The notes beneath the pieces were generated by a model that was given only the letters and a program-made list of their open reading frames with translations, made no database searches and was not told where the DNA came from. DNA of 54,232 bases from Paenibacillus agaridevorans. GTDB taxonomy: Bacteria > Bacillota > Bacilli > Paenibacillales > Paenibacillaceae. This document shows, piece by piece, positions 8,300-18,223 of the stretch. Within the stretch, counting starts at the first letter, position 1; every line of letters starts with the position of its first letter. Made by a program: the position numbers and the translations under genes. The stretch spans positions 136,938 to 191,169 of the forward strand of contig NZ_BDQX01000339.1 of NCBI RefSeq assembly GCF_003112455.1. Reading direction: 5' to 3'.

Positions 8300-9277
8300 A
8301 TGGAAACTGTGAAAGTAGGCATCGTGGGATACGGCAACCTTGGCAAAGGAGTCGAGCTGGCCATTAAACAAAATCCAGATATGGAGCTTGTTGCGATCTT
8401 TACGCGCAGACAGCCGGATCAGATGGCTTCGGGTGACGCCAAGTTTGAGCATATTTCGGCGACTGAGCAGTACATCGGCAAAATCGACGTCATGATTCTA
8501 TGCGGCGGCTCTGCGACGGATCTTCCGGAGCAAACGCCTTTTATGGCTAGCATGTTCAACACGGTAGACAGCTTTGACACGCACGCCAAAATACCGGAAT
8601 TTTATGATAAGGTTAATGCTTTAGCAGAGCAAAGCGATAAACTGAGCGTAATCTCAACGGGCTGGGATCCTGGACTGTTCTCGCTTAATCGACTGCTGGG
8701 GCAAGCCATCCTGCCGGAAGGCAAGGACTTCACGTTCTGGGGCAAGGGCGTCAGCCAAGGACATTCCGACGCGATTCGCCGCGTTCCCGGCGTAAAAGCA
8801 GGCGTGCAGTACACGGTGCCCGTGCAATCGGTCATCGAGCGTATCCGCAACGGCGAGACGCCTGAATTGGAGACGCGCGAGAAGCATCTTCGCCAATGTT
8901 ACATCGTTGCAGAAGAAGGCGCGGATCGCGATGCCATTGCAGAGACGATCGTATCCATGCCGAACTACTTCGCCGATTACGATACGACTGTCACGTTCAT
9001 CACTGAGGATGAGCTGAAGTCCGAGCATAGCGGCATGCCGCATGGCGGCTTCGTCATTCGAAGCGGCGTAACGGGATCGGGCACGAAACAAATTATCGAC
9101 TTCGGCCTAAAGCTGGAGAGCAACCCTGAGTTTACAGCAAGCGTGCTTGTGGCCTATGCAAGAGCAGCTAAGCGGATGAGCAAGGAGGGCCAGACGGGAG
9201 CGCGCACAGTATTCGACGTACCATTGTCCTATCTGTCGCCGAAGTCGGCCGAGGAGCTTCGCCGCGAGCTGCTGTAA
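8300..9277 (+). CDS. ddh: meso-Diaminopimelate dehydrogenase
   Basis: A 325-residue cytoplasmic enzyme. It catalyses NADP-dependent reductive amination of tetrahydrodipicolinate to meso-diaminopimelate, a one-step route to the peptidoglycan cross-link residue and lysine precursor. I start at ATG 8300 because AGGAGG lies 6 nt upstream; the frame extends back to 8276 without support. The N-terminal Rossmann fold reads VGIVGYGNLGKGVELAI. Length and motifs (STGWDPGLFSLNR, WGKGVSQGHSDAIRR) match the ddh family. The adjacent gene is NADP-glutamate dehydrogenase; together both assimilate ammonia with NADPH, though each seems to be expressed separately. Confidence 0.95.
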   Translation: METVKVGIVGYGNLGKGVELAIKQNPDMELVAIFTRRQPDQMASGDAKFEHISATEQYIGKIDVMILCGGSATDLPEQTPFMASMFNTVDSFDTHAKIPEFYDKVNALAEQSDKLSVISTGWDPGLFSLNRLLGQAILPEGKDFTFWGKGVSQGHSDAIRRVPGVKAGVQYTVPVQSVIERIRNGETPELETREKHLRQCYIVAEEGADRDAIAETIVSMPNYFADYDTTVTFITEDELKSEHSGMPHGGFVIRSGVTGSGTKQIIDFGLKLESNPEFTASVLVAYARAAKRMSKEGQTGARTVFDVPLSYLSPKSAEELRRELL

Positions 9278-9394
9278 GGCATACCGCATGAATCACGATT
9301 GTCGCAATATATATGCTTTACCCTATTCATAGCGCAAACTTCGGATTACCTGTACTAAGGTCCGACGTTTGGAGCCAAAGGAGCGACCACATAA

Positions 9395-10765
<1,371 letters not shown>

Positions 10766-10805
10766 AACGACTAAGCTATTATTTTCTTTAATAACCATAT
10801 GAAAG

Positions 10806-10845
10806 CACCCCGCAGCTACACTCTAAAAGTGCAGTTTGCGGGGTG
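10806..10845 (+). terminator. Bidirectional terminator between gdhA and the propeller protein gene
   Basis: CACCCCGCA (10806-10814) pairs with TGCGGGGTG (10837-10845). Further pairing inside (CACT/AGTG) lengthens the stem, and GTCTTTGT follows. It lies between convergent genes. Confidence 0.8.
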
Positions 10846-10875
10846 TCTTTGTACTTGTTTAGGAAATCATGCTAT

Positions 10876-12453
10876 TTAGTCGGAATCGATATTGACGAAT
10901 TGGCTTTTACCATCCCAGCTCACTTTTTTCTTAAGCGATTCCCCAATAAATCGAAGGGGAACATAAGTTGAGCCATTCGCGATTCGAGGCGCTTCGGTCA
11001 GCTCCATCGCATTTCCATTTACATAGGCGGTGCGCGAGCCAATGGAGAGCTCCAGGCGAAGACCTTCCTTGGAGCCTGTTATTTTTTTGCTGCTGGAATC
11101 CCAAGCCACTTTCATACCGTAAGCCTCGAACAATGATCGGAATGGAACCAGTACCGTTCCTTTTTCGTTAATAGGTTTTACGGATAACGGGAGCGGCAAA
11201 TTATCCGAATACACCTGTACGCCTTTTAAGCCAAACGCGACAATGCCGATATCATGATTAATGGAATAAATATTGTCGTTGGCGCCGATGACGATTTCGG
11301 TTATCCTGTGCCAGAAGCCGTTTCGGAGGAACGCGAATATTTCATGGCCTTTGCTATCCAATCCAATTATATTACCGACGCCGGTCGGAAAATAAACATT
11401 CCCTTTACTGTCCGTAGCTAAAGGTTTTAACGAGCCTACGCCGTATTTTTCGGATTCTCTAGGAATATACATCCACTTGGAGTTGCCATTCGCATCTATC
11501 TTCTGTATAGATCCCCTTATCGAAATATAGTACCCGCCTTGCCCGTCCGTAGGGATGCCTGAGGAGCGAATATCATCGTAATCGAATAAAGAGGCAGCTT
11601 TCCTATTTTGACCGTTGCGGCTATCCAAGCCATGAAGCCCTTTATCCGTCAGCATATAGATAGATCCTGTACTGGAGAAGAAAGGATGAAAAGTATTAAA
11701 GGAATCGAGATACTTTTGAGGCTGCGAAGTCCATCTCTCGTTTCCTTCCGGGTCCAAAGAGATAATTTGTTGTTTGTTGTTATCTACATAAATATTCCCT
11801 TGAAGATCCGTAAATACTTGGGCTTGATGGCCGTTATACTCGACAGGGGGAGAAGTCGTAATGTCGCCATTAATCCAATTAATATCGCCTTGAGCGTTTC
11901 TTGAAACCAGCCCTTCATTCGTGAAATAAATCAAGTTGCCGGAAACATCCCCTGAAAATTGGCCTTCAAAACGGCTGATGATATTGTCTGATTCGAGCTT
12001 CCACTTGATAGCTCCCTCTTCGGACAGCGCAAAAACCGTCGTTCCGCTCCCCTGATACAAGATGTCGGAACTATAAGCGTATAGGGTTCCGTCATTGCCC
12101 AGATGTAAATTGAAAACGGAAAGATCTTGGTCCGAGGCAAGTTGCGTGCTCCATTTTTCCTGGCCGTTGGGATAGATGGCTTGAATCCTATTATCACTGT
12201 CTGAAATGTAAAGGATACCGTTACGGGCTTCGGCGATTTCGAACATGAGCGGGTTATCCAGCTTCCATTTTACGGCGTATCGAGCGGAATTAAGAAGTCG
12301 GGGATAGGGACGTTTCGGCGGAGTTTCAGTATACTCCCACTGGAGTTCAATACTTGACGAATCGGGTAAATAAAAGCTTGCATTGGCCAATCCGAGATTT
12401 GGAAAGCACAACAAGGCACAAATAACCAAGAGCATAAAATGTTTTTTCCTCAT
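10876..12453 (-). CDS. Secreted PQQ-like beta-propeller protein with C-terminal stalk domain
   Basis: A 525-residue exported protein: signal peptide 1-25 (MRKKHFMLLVICALLCFPN), then repeated beta-propeller blades of the PQQ type (about 70-420, with units such as NGILYISDSDNRIQAIYPNG and LHGLDSRNGQ). A copper-amine-oxidase-like stalk domain follows (about 430-525: VLVPFRSLFEAYGMKVAWD, YVPLRFIGESLKKKVSW). Stalk domains are frequent in Paenibacillus surface proteins and are thought to act in wall-associated binding. No enzyme residues are recognisable and no lipobox or LPxTG anchor is present. Function unknown; it appears monocistronic. Confidence 0.8.
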   Translation of the reverse strand: MRKKHFMLLVICALLCFPNLGLANASFYLPDSSSIELQWEYTETPPKRPYPRLLNSARYAVKWKLDNPLMFEIAEARNGILYISDSDNRIQAIYPNGQEKWSTQLASDQDLSVFNLHLGNDGTLYAYSSDILYQGSGTTVFALSEEGAIKWKLESDNIISRFEGQFSGDVSGNLIYFTNEGLVSRNAQGDINWINGDITTSPPVEYNGHQAQVFTDLQGNIYVDNNKQQIISLDPEGNERWTSQPQKYLDSFNTFHPFFSSTGSIYMLTDKGLHGLDSRNGQNRKAASLFDYDDIRSSGIPTDGQGGYYISIRGSIQKIDANGNSKWMYIPRESEKYGVGSLKPLATDSKGNVYFPTGVGNIIGLDSKGHEIFAFLRNGFWHRITEIVIGANDNIYSINHDIGIVAFGLKGVQVYSDNLPLPLSVKPINEKGTVLVPFRSLFEAYGMKVAWDSSSKKITGSKEGLRLELSIGSRTAYVNGNAMELTEAPRIANGSTYVPLRFIGESLKKKVSWDGKSQFVNIDSD

Positions 12454-12507
12454 TTTGCAATAGCCCCCAACTTTTAATTAATATTATATCTATTATAATT
12501 GCTGAGA

Positions 12508-12723
12508 ATGCCTTCACAATACCTAAGAGATGACAAAAAGACGGCTACAAAAAAGAAGCTGCTCGAGATTTCCGAGGCGCTGTTCCCGATCGGGGACTAC
12601 CAAGGCGTCGCCGCTGCGGAAATCGGGAGGGAGGCCGGGATCGCTGCAGGTCTAAGTTTCTTGTTTCAAACTTTTAGGACTGGGGTAAAAGAACGAGTTG
12701 AATTCCTTACAACCGGGAGGTGA
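12508..12723 (+). pseudogene. TetR-family regulator remnant (N-terminal helix-turn-helix only)
   Basis: Residues around KKKLLEISEALFPIGDYQGV and AAEIGREAGIAAG align with the TetR N-terminal helix-turn-helix (typically LFxxxGYxxxSVxxIAxxAGVSxG). The resemblance stops abruptly near 12650 and the frame then runs into unrelated sequence up to the next gene's ribosome binding site. The ligand-binding domain is absent and the start is uncertain (TTG 12499 or ATG 12508). It is best read as a truncated relic. Confidence 0.55.
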
Positions 12724-12728
12724 TTGGC

Positions 12729-13115
12729 ATGAATGCGACTTGGATCGGAATGGCGATCGTTGCCTTTTCTCTGCTGACTTTACTGTTTATAACGATTCCT
12801 CTGCTGCGACGGGGACTTCAAAATTCCGGCCGGGAGGATCGTGTTACGGCTAAAAAGGTATTGGAGGAAGGAACGGAGGCCAGAGCTGTCATTCGTTCCA
12901 TAAAGCCTACAAATGCGAGGCTTGGCGGCGAGCCCGTCGTGATCTTGGAACTGGACGTCTTTTTGACGGACGGCAGTACCAGACGGACCGACGTCAGAAC
13001 CGCCATACACTCCGTTCATATACCCGCCTTTCAACCAGGCCAAGTGATTGGCGTCAAATACGAGATGGGAACTGGCGGGTTCGTCGTTGCAGTGGAAGGC
13101 GCTTATTTGCCTTAA
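12729..13115 (+). CDS. Small membrane-anchored protein of unknown function
   Basis: A 128-residue protein. ATG 12729 sits 7 nt after GGGAGG; the GTG at 12720 would overlap that site. One N-terminal transmembrane helix (about 3-25, IGMAIVAFSLLTLLFITIPLL) is followed by a basic stretch (RREDR-like, about 27-40) and a beta-rich domain (about 45-128) containing RAVIRSIKPTNARLGGEP and VHIPAFQPGQVIGVKYE. This resembles single-pass proteins with a small OB-like or DUF3592-like domain, but I do not recognise a family with confidence. It ends just before a strong terminator, so it is separate from the GntR operon. Confidence 0.65.
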   Translation: MNATWIGMAIVAFSLLTLLFITIPLLRRGLQNSGREDRVTAKKVLEEGTEARAVIRSIKPTNARLGGEPVVILELDVFLTDGSTRRTDVRTAIHSVHIPAFQPGQVIGVKYEMGTGGFVVAVEGAYLP

Positions 13116-13147
13116 GAGAGATATGCGAATAAGAGGGAATGCCGCTA

Positions 13148-13183
13148 CAGCCTACCCTGTCCGTTGGACAGGGTGGGCTGTTT
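13148..13183 (+). terminator. Intrinsic terminator
   Basis: CAGCC-T-ACCCTGTCC, loop GTT, GGACAGGGT-G-GGCTG, followed by TTTGT: a 14-bp stem with one mismatch. It ends the 12729 gene and shows that the following GntR gene does not start at the upstream ATG inside this hairpin. Confidence 0.8.
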
Positions 13184-13219
13184 GTGATATTGAGGTACCG
13201 CTTAATAGGGAAAAGAGAC

Positions 13220-13252
13220 TTTACAACATTCGTGTATTACGCATATAATACA
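13220..13252 (+). promoter_or_regulatory. Promoter and GntR/YtrA operator 1
   Basis: TTTACA (13220-13225), 18-nt spacer, TATAAT (13244-13249). Overlapping the -10 box is a perfect dyad TGTATTA-N6-TAATACA (13233-13252). The same half-site recurs at 13676-13697 before the permease gene, so both are probable binding sites of the GntR repressor encoded here. Confidence 0.65.
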
Positions 13253-13279
13253 AAAATAGAAAGGATCGGTGACGGAAAC

Positions 13280-13657
13280 GTGCTTTCATTCCACGAATTG
13301 GCGCTGGACGGCAAGGAGCCGGTCTATATGCAGATTGCCGGCTACATCAAGCGTCAAATTGTCCTCGGCAACGTCTCCTCCGGAGAGCGGCTGCCGTCCA
13401 GACGAGAAATCGCCGCGCAGCTGAACATCAATCCCAATACGGTACAAAAAGCTTTTAAGATGATGGAAGACGAAGGTTATGTCCATACGAGCGGCAATCA
13501 GGGAAGCGTCATCTTCGCTGATGCGTCTATGCTGGCCAGGCTGGAGGAGGAGTTGACCCAGGGGCTCGTGCTGTCATTTATCTCATCCGCCAAGGAGATG
13601 AACCTGTCTTTTAAGAAGATTATCGACTTGGTGAGCGAGCATTGGGAAGTAGAATGA
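13280..13657 (+). CDS. GntR-family regulator, YtrA subfamily
   Basis: A 125-residue protein starting at GTG 13280. A GntR winged helix-turn-helix fills residues about 10-75 (VYMQIAGYIKRQIV, GERLPSRREIAAQLNINPNTVQKAFKMMEDEGY). Only a short helical tail follows (about 80-125) rather than an effector-binding domain, which defines the YtrA subfamily. Such regulators repress neighbouring ABC transporter genes, and this one directly precedes an ABC-2-type permease, a membrane protein and an ATPase. Two matching dyads in front of this gene and the next support autoregulation and operon control. Confidence 0.88.
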   Translation: MLSFHELALDGKEPVYMQIAGYIKRQIVLGNVSSGERLPSRREIAAQLNINPNTVQKAFKMMEDEGYVHTSGNQGSVIFADASMLARLEEELTQGLVLSFISSAKEMNLSFKKIIDLVSEHWEVE

Positions 13658-13675
13658 GCAATTTTTTTGAGTATC

Positions 13676-13697
13676 ATGTATTAGTCGAGTAGTACAT
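13676..13697 (+). promoter_or_regulatory. GntR/YtrA operator 2
   Basis: ATGTATTA-N6-TAGTACAT (7 of 8 pairs) shares the GTATTA half-site and 6-nt centre with the dyad at 13233-13252. It lies between the regulator and the permease gene, ending about 12 nt before the TTG start and touching its ribosome binding site. Confidence 0.6.
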
Positions 13698-13709
13698 GGA
13701 GGGATAACA

Positions 13710-14477
13710 TTGAAATCATGGTATCGGTTATGGCAATACGAATTCAGCCTGCTGTTTCGCGGGACGCTGTTGCTCGCGATTGGAGCGGTCGTGACGCCGC
13801 TGCTGTTTCTGCATGCGGAGATGGGCAAGGACTATGCGGAAATCCGGCGGTACGAGCATCTTTTCGCCGAATCGGGGGCGCTTGCGTCCCTGCTTGTCTA
13901 CTTTGTTGCCTTGCTCGCTCTTTTTCTGAAGTCCATTTATTCCGGCTATTGGGGCGGCAAAAGCATGTACGCAATGCTGACGTTGCCAGTCCGCAGAGAA
14001 AGCTTGTATTTGGGCAAGCTGGCGGCCTTCGCGGTTAGCATGCTGGTGTTCTGGGCGGCTTCGGTCCTGGGGATCTGGCTCGGCTTCGGGCTGCTGGACG
14101 ATAGGGTTCTGCATGCGACCAACGGCATTGGCATTCCTGCTAATGGCATGTTTCTGGCCGTTATTCGCTCCGATTATTTGCGATTGATAATACCTTATGG
14201 CTGGCAGGGGCTCCTGTCCACGATCAGCATAGGCACTGCAGTGACGACTGGCATCTATTACGGCGTTTTGTGCGAGCGCAGCAAGCGGTATTGGGGGCTC
14301 TTCCTTGTTGCCGGATCGCTGTTCCTCGTTATCAGAGTGCTGATCTATCGTATCGGTTTGCCGCATCCGTATTTGACGGATTTTAACTTGAACGCCAGCA
14401 GCGTAGCCTTGCTGATCTTTGTCCTGTGGTTCGCCGGGCACAGCATTCGGTTGATGAGAAGGGGGGCGATCGTATGA
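13710..14477 (+). CDS. ABC-2-type transporter permease
   Basis: A 255-residue membrane protein starting at TTG 13710 behind GGAGGG. Six hydrophobic helices can be counted, for example LLLAIGAVVTPLLFL, LLVYFVALLALFL, VSMLVFWAASVLGIW and LFLVAGSLFLVIRVLIY. The layout fits the membrane subunit of a small export-type ABC system. It is followed by a membrane-anchored protein (4-nt overlap) and an ATPase, all under the GntR gene. Substrate unknown; YtrA-linked systems are often induced by cell-wall antibiotics, which is only an analogy. Confidence 0.8.
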   Translation: MKSWYRLWQYEFSLLFRGTLLLAIGAVVTPLLFLHAEMGKDYAEIRRYEHLFAESGALASLLVYFVALLALFLKSIYSGYWGGKSMYAMLTLPVRRESLYLGKLAAFAVSMLVFWAASVLGIWLGFGLLDDRVLHATNGIGIPANGMFLAVIRSDYLRLIIPYGWQGLLSTISIGTAVTTGIYYGVLCERSKRYWGLFLVAGSLFLVIRVLIYRIGLPHPYLTDFNLNASSVALLIFVLWFAGHSIRLMRRGAIV

Positions 14478-15799
14478 GAAGGGATGGAGTTGCAAGAGTA
14501 AAGCGCCTGCTGAAACGGCATGCCGCTCTGCCGCTGATCGCGATAGGACTGGCGATATTGATCATTCTCTACTTTCAGATCTCGGGGGCCAGAAATAACG
14601 GGAAGCTGGAGCTGGTCGATCTTTACGGTGATCGCTCTGCGCTCCGGGACGTTGTATTGTCAGGTTACGTCCAGGATAGTTATCACAGGATGAGCTTCGA
14701 GCTTACCGAGGACAAAATAGACAAAGAGACAGTCGTGTTTGGCAAGCCTAGCCAGCCGATCGCGAATTATTCTCCCGGTATGCCGTTGCCGAGCGGGGAT
14801 ATGGCTTATCAAATTTTTCCTGGTTTCTATGCCGGAATCGGGTTTGAAATTCAAGCTTGGCGCATGCAAGAAGGCTACAGAATGAACGTGGAAGGAACGG
14901 CATTGGTGGAAACGGCTCTGCAGTACAAAGGGACGGCTGACGGCTATTCGTTTTCCAACCATCAGGAAAAGGGGCTGGCTTTCGTAGGAGAACGTATCTT
15001 TTACGTTCCTCCTACAACCCGGTACTATACGGGGAAGAGCGGCATTTACGAGGTGCTGCGCTTCGGGGATCGGAACAGTATGCAGAAGCCCGAGGAAGAC
15101 GAGACGCGCGTATTGGTCGAGCTGAACATGGAAGGGAATCGGCAGGAAGCGTGGCAGGGACTCGAAATTCTAGGGTTGGAGGCTGTCGGAGACAAGCTGG
15201 CGCTTATTGCCTTGGAGGATGGAGAGATCGTGGTAAGCGGGTATGACAGCGAGACGGGAGATTCGCTAGGTCGGGTTCGGCTAGCCGAATATGTGTATAT
15301 GCTGGGCCAAGGAACGGAACCGCCAAAGGCCGACGATTATTACGAGGATTATGAAGCATATGTCGATGAGGATCTTGGCGTGTTGAATCTGAAGTTTTAT
15401 AATACGGGGTCGCCGGAGAATGAAACGAGGCATATGGTCGCAAGCATCTCCATGAAGGATGAAGTAAAGCTCATCAACAAGCAGGAGTTAAGCTACAAGG
15501 GACGGGACCGCTCCCCGTCGGGAGCGTCGAATAATTGGTTCAGCTTCCGGAATGGAAGGTTGTACGTCATGAAGGTCTCCAGCGTAGAGCCGGAAATGTA
15601 TACTTTATTCGAAGGTTTGTATGACCAGCAGGTCATGATCGAAGTGTATGAGAATGGCGAGAAATTGTATGCCGGCGAGCTCCGTACCGATGTAAACGAC
15701 GATGTCATCGAGGATCGATATTTGGCTTCGACGCACTTCCAGCAAGAACGCAGCGAGTATCGCGAGATCGGCGGCCTGCGGATCGGCAATGCAAAGTAG
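14474..15799 (+). CDS. Membrane-anchored protein of the GntR-regulated ABC operon, unknown function
   Basis: A 441-residue protein. ATG 14474 overlaps the permease stop (ATGA) and follows AGGGGGG, so translation is coupled. A basic N-terminus (KRLLKRH) and one transmembrane helix (about 19-36, LPLIAIGLAILIILYF) precede a large domain outside the membrane. That domain contains predicted beta strands such as YKGTADGYSFSNHQEKGLAF and an acidic stretch (about 285-310, DDYYEDYEAYVDED). I recognise no family. Position between the permease and the ATPase suggests an accessory subunit, perhaps a substrate or signal sensor. Confidence 0.75.
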   Translation: MRRDGVARVKRLLKRHAALPLIAIGLAILIILYFQISGARNNGKLELVDLYGDRSALRDVVLSGYVQDSYHRMSFELTEDKIDKETVVFGKPSQPIANYSPGMPLPSGDMAYQIFPGFYAGIGFEIQAWRMQEGYRMNVEGTALVETALQYKGTADGYSFSNHQEKGLAFVGERIFYVPPTTRYYTGKSGIYEVLRFGDRNSMQKPEEDETRVLVELNMEGNRQEAWQGLEILGLEAVGDKLALIALEDGEIVVSGYDSETGDSLGRVRLAEYVYMLGQGTEPPKADDYYEDYEAYVDEDLGVLNLKFYNTGSPENETRHMVASISMKDEVKLINKQELSYKGRDRSPSGASNNWFSFRNGRLYVMKVSSVEPEMYTLFEGLYDQQVMIEVYENGEKLYAGELRTDVNDDVIEDRYLASTHFQQERSEYREIGGLRIGNAK

Positions 15800-15814
15800 A
15801 GAGGGGGAGCATGA

Positions 15815-16546
15815 ATGTTGGAGCTGAAGCAACTCTATAAGCCGTTCGGCAAAGGGGCCGCGGCGGCGCTGTCCATCGGCAGCCTGACGATCCCGACGGG
15901 CGAAATCGTGGGCGTGCTTGGCCTTAACGGCGCCGGCAAAACCTCGCTGTTGAAAGCCATTGTGGGGCTGGGCGAATTGCAGGAGGGGGAGGTGTCGTGG
16001 CGCGGTCGGCCGGTTCAAGAGCAGTATGGCGAAGTCGCCTACATTACGGAAGAAGGCAGCTTTCCGCCTCATATGAACGCTTCCGAATATGCGGACTTTC
16101 TTGCCGACTTCTATCCAAAGTTCAACCGGGAACGATACGAGCGCCTGATGAAATTTTTCGAGCTGGACGAATACGTCCGGATGGGGAAAATGTCCAGAGG
16201 CCAGCGGGCAAGGATGGAGATTTGCGCCGGCTTCTCCAAGGGGGCCAAGCTCATTTTGATGGATGAGCCGTTTCTCGGCAAGGACGTATTCGCAAGACGC
16301 GACTTCCTAAAGCTGATGGTGACCAGTCTGCAGGAGGACGAAACCTTTTTGATCACGACCCATCTGGTGGACGAGATAGAGCATGTCATCGACAGGGCGC
16401 TTATTATCCATCAAGGCGCCATACGGGCGGATGTGTATATGGAACAGCTGCAAGAGGGCGGCAAACGGCTGGAATCGCTGCTGGCCGAAGTCGTCGGACA
16501 TGACGGAGAGCGGTATCGGCGGTTCCTGAGCGGCCCTTCGGATTGA
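15815..16546 (+). CDS. ABC transporter ATP-binding protein
   Basis: A 243-residue ATPase. Walker A GLNGAGKTS spans 36-44, the signature is MSRGQRARMEICAG (a variant of LSGGQ), Walker B is LILMDEP and the switch histidine is in TTHLVDE. The signature has Arg in place of the first Gly, a common change in YtrB-like ATPases. Start ATG 15815 follows GAGGGGGA, 15 nt after the preceding stop. It would drive the permease encoded at 13710. Confidence 0.92.
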   Translation: MLELKQLYKPFGKGAAAALSIGSLTIPTGEIVGVLGLNGAGKTSLLKAIVGLGELQEGEVSWRGRPVQEQYGEVAYITEEGSFPPHMNASEYADFLADFYPKFNRERYERLMKFFELDEYVRMGKMSRGQRARMEICAGFSKGAKLILMDEPFLGKDVFARRDFLKLMVTSLQEDETFLITTHLVDEIEHVIDRALIIHQGAIRADVYMEQLQEGGKRLESLLAEVVGHDGERYRRFLSGPSD

Positions 16547-16557
16547 AGGGTCTCGCC

Positions 16558-17436
16558 TTAGGGCAGCATATCCAGAAACGTTTTGCCCGCTGAGGATAAC
16601 GGGACTCCTCGCAGAGTAGCGATGCCGATATGGCGGGAAGGCAGAGGGAGCTGGAGGGGGATCTCGACGAGAGAGCCCGATTCCAGCTCCTTTTTTACGT
16701 AGTCCCGAATGACGAAGGCAGCACCGAAACCGCTCTGGGCGAACTGGACGAGCAAATCCACGCTGCCCAGTTCGAATTCCGGTTGGAGCGAAATGCCGTG
16801 ACCGGATGCATAGGCGTCAAGAAAACGTCTCGTGCTGGAGCCTTCCTCCAGCATTAACAGCGGAAGCCCGTCAAGCGCCTCCAGCGTAAGAGGCGGTCCG
16901 GCGGCGAGCTCCGCATACTTTTTGCCTCCTACCAGGCAGTCTTGCAACGGAACGCTGCTCTTGAAATGGATGGCGGGGTCGGATGCCGGCAAGCTGACGA
17001 TGCCGAAGTCGATTCGGCCTTCCTTGAGCAGTGCGAGCGTCTCCGGGGTCGTTCGGTTCGTTACGCCAATGCGGACGCCGGGATACCGCTCATGGAACAT
17101 CTCCAGGTAGGGCAACAGGTAATGCTTGCACAACGTGTCGCTTGCTCCGATCGTTATTTCGCCACTATGCAACCGATTCATATCCGCGATCGACTTCTCG
17201 CCAACCTCGATGGCCGCGAAGGCTTGCTCCAGCTGCCGGTAAAGGATGGCCCCTTCGTTCGTTAAAGTGACTCCCCTGGACGTTCGGAAAAATAACGGAC
17301 CGCCAAGCGCGTTCTCGAGCTGCTTGATGGTCTGGCTGACCGCTGGCTGCGTAATGTGCAGCCGAAGGGCGGCTTTCGTGAGGCTGCCGGTTCTGGCAAT
17401 CCAGTAAAATACGCGATACCATTCAAGGTTGATCAT
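16558..17436 (-). CDS. LysR-family transcriptional regulator
   Basis: A 292-residue protein with start ATG 17436, preceded by AAGGAG; the frame runs back to 17475 without support. The N-terminal winged helix-turn-helix reads WYRVFYWIARTGSLTKAALR and LHITQPAVSQTIKQLE. The C-terminal two-lobed effector domain occupies about 90-292. It is divergent from the purA pseudogene across a 107-nt gap holding a palindrome, the usual arrangement for a LysR regulator and its target. Its stop is only 12 nt from the convergent ATPase stop. The co-inducer is unknown. Confidence 0.92.
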   Translation of the reverse strand: MINLEWYRVFYWIARTGSLTKAALRLHITQPAVSQTIKQLENALGGPLFFRTSRGVTLTNEGAILYRQLEQAFAAIEVGEKSIADMNRLHSGEITIGASDTLCKHYLLPYLEMFHERYPGVRIGVTNRTTPETLALLKEGRIDFGIVSLPASDPAIHFKSSVPLQDCLVGGKKYAELAAGPPLTLEALDGLPLLMLEEGSSTRRFLDAYASGHGISLQPEFELGSVDLLVQFAQSGFGAAFVIRDYVKKELESGSLVEIPLQLPLPSRHIGIATLRGVPLSSAGKTFLDMLP

Positions 17437-17458
17437 GAGATTAGTACTCCTTATATTA

Positions 17459-17473
17459 GATATTAGTAATATC
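17459..17473. promoter_or_regulatory. Candidate LysR operator
   Basis: GATATT-AGT-AATATC is a perfect inverted repeat in the divergent gap between the LysR gene and the purA pseudogene, with related ATTAG/CTAAT half-sites on either side. Assigned by position and symmetry. Confidence 0.45.
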
Positions 17474-17543
17474 AATTATTCTAATACATTTTTCTTCCGT
17501 TATCATTAGTTTTGTAGGTTAACAAGGATGCGGAGGGGAAAAA

Positions 17544-18220
17544 ATGACGGTTACGGCGATTGTTGGAGCGAATTGGGGAGACGAGGGCAAGGGGAAGATG
17601 ACCGACGTATTGGCCGCGAAATCTTCTTATGTGGTCAGGTTTCAGGGCGGGAGTAACGCGGGACATACGATTATTAACGAATTCGGAAAGTTTGCGCTGC
17701 GCATGCTGCCTTCCGGCGTGTTTAACCCGCATGTTCGAAACATCATCGGTCCGGGTGTGGCGCTGGATATCGACGTATTGGTAGACGAGCTGGACAAGCT
17801 TGAGCAGCGAGGCGTGCCTAAGCCGCGATTGATGGTCTCGGAGCGGGCGCAAGTCGTGCTGCCGATCCATCGTGGTTCGATGCCGTGGAGACGCGTTACG
17901 GCTGCATGCTGCAAGGCGCCACTACGGTCGCGTTAACGAATCTAGACGTGCTGGGTTATCTCGACGAAATTCCGGTATGCGTGGCCTACGAGACGGCGGA
18001 TGGAGTGACGGAAAGCTTCCCGGTCACCTCCAAGCTTGCCGTTGCCCGGCCGGTCTTGCGGTGTCTTCCAGGGTGGCGATGCGATATTTCGCAGATAACC
18101 CGCTATGAACTGCTGCCGGAGGCTGCGAAGCGGTATGTCCAATTCGTCGAATCTGCCATTGGCGTCCCCGCCTCCATCGTTTCCGTGGGACCGGGGAGAG
18201 AACAGACTTTGATGCGGTGA
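17544..18220 (+). pseudogene. purA: purA-like adenylosuccinate synthase with a large internal deletion and frameshift
   Basis: The first 111 residues are clear PurA (GANWGDEGKGKMTDVLA with the GTP-binding loop; QGGSNAGHTI; ending at VVLPIHR). A different frame then continues from WFDAVETRYGCMLQGATT to SVGPGREQT, the PurA C-terminus. Comparison with a normal enzyme of about 428 residues puts the break between the IHR motif (about 110) and the WFD motif (about 305), so roughly 190 residues are missing and the reading frame shifts at about 17875. A sequencing error cannot explain a loss of that size. The product would lack the central IMP-binding part. The cell must carry another purA. Upstream GGAGGGG and the divergent LysR gene imply it was once regulated. 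Confidence 0.9.
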
Positions 18221-18223
18221 AAA

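Noticed and set aside
13139..13279. Longer GntR protein starting at 13139
   Set aside because: This part covers a strong terminator and the promoter with its operator; GTG 13280 gives the normal YtrA-type N-terminus.
17544..18220. Programmed frameshift or sequencing error in purA
   Set aside because: A slip or single-base error cannot account for about 190 missing residues between the two PurA parts.
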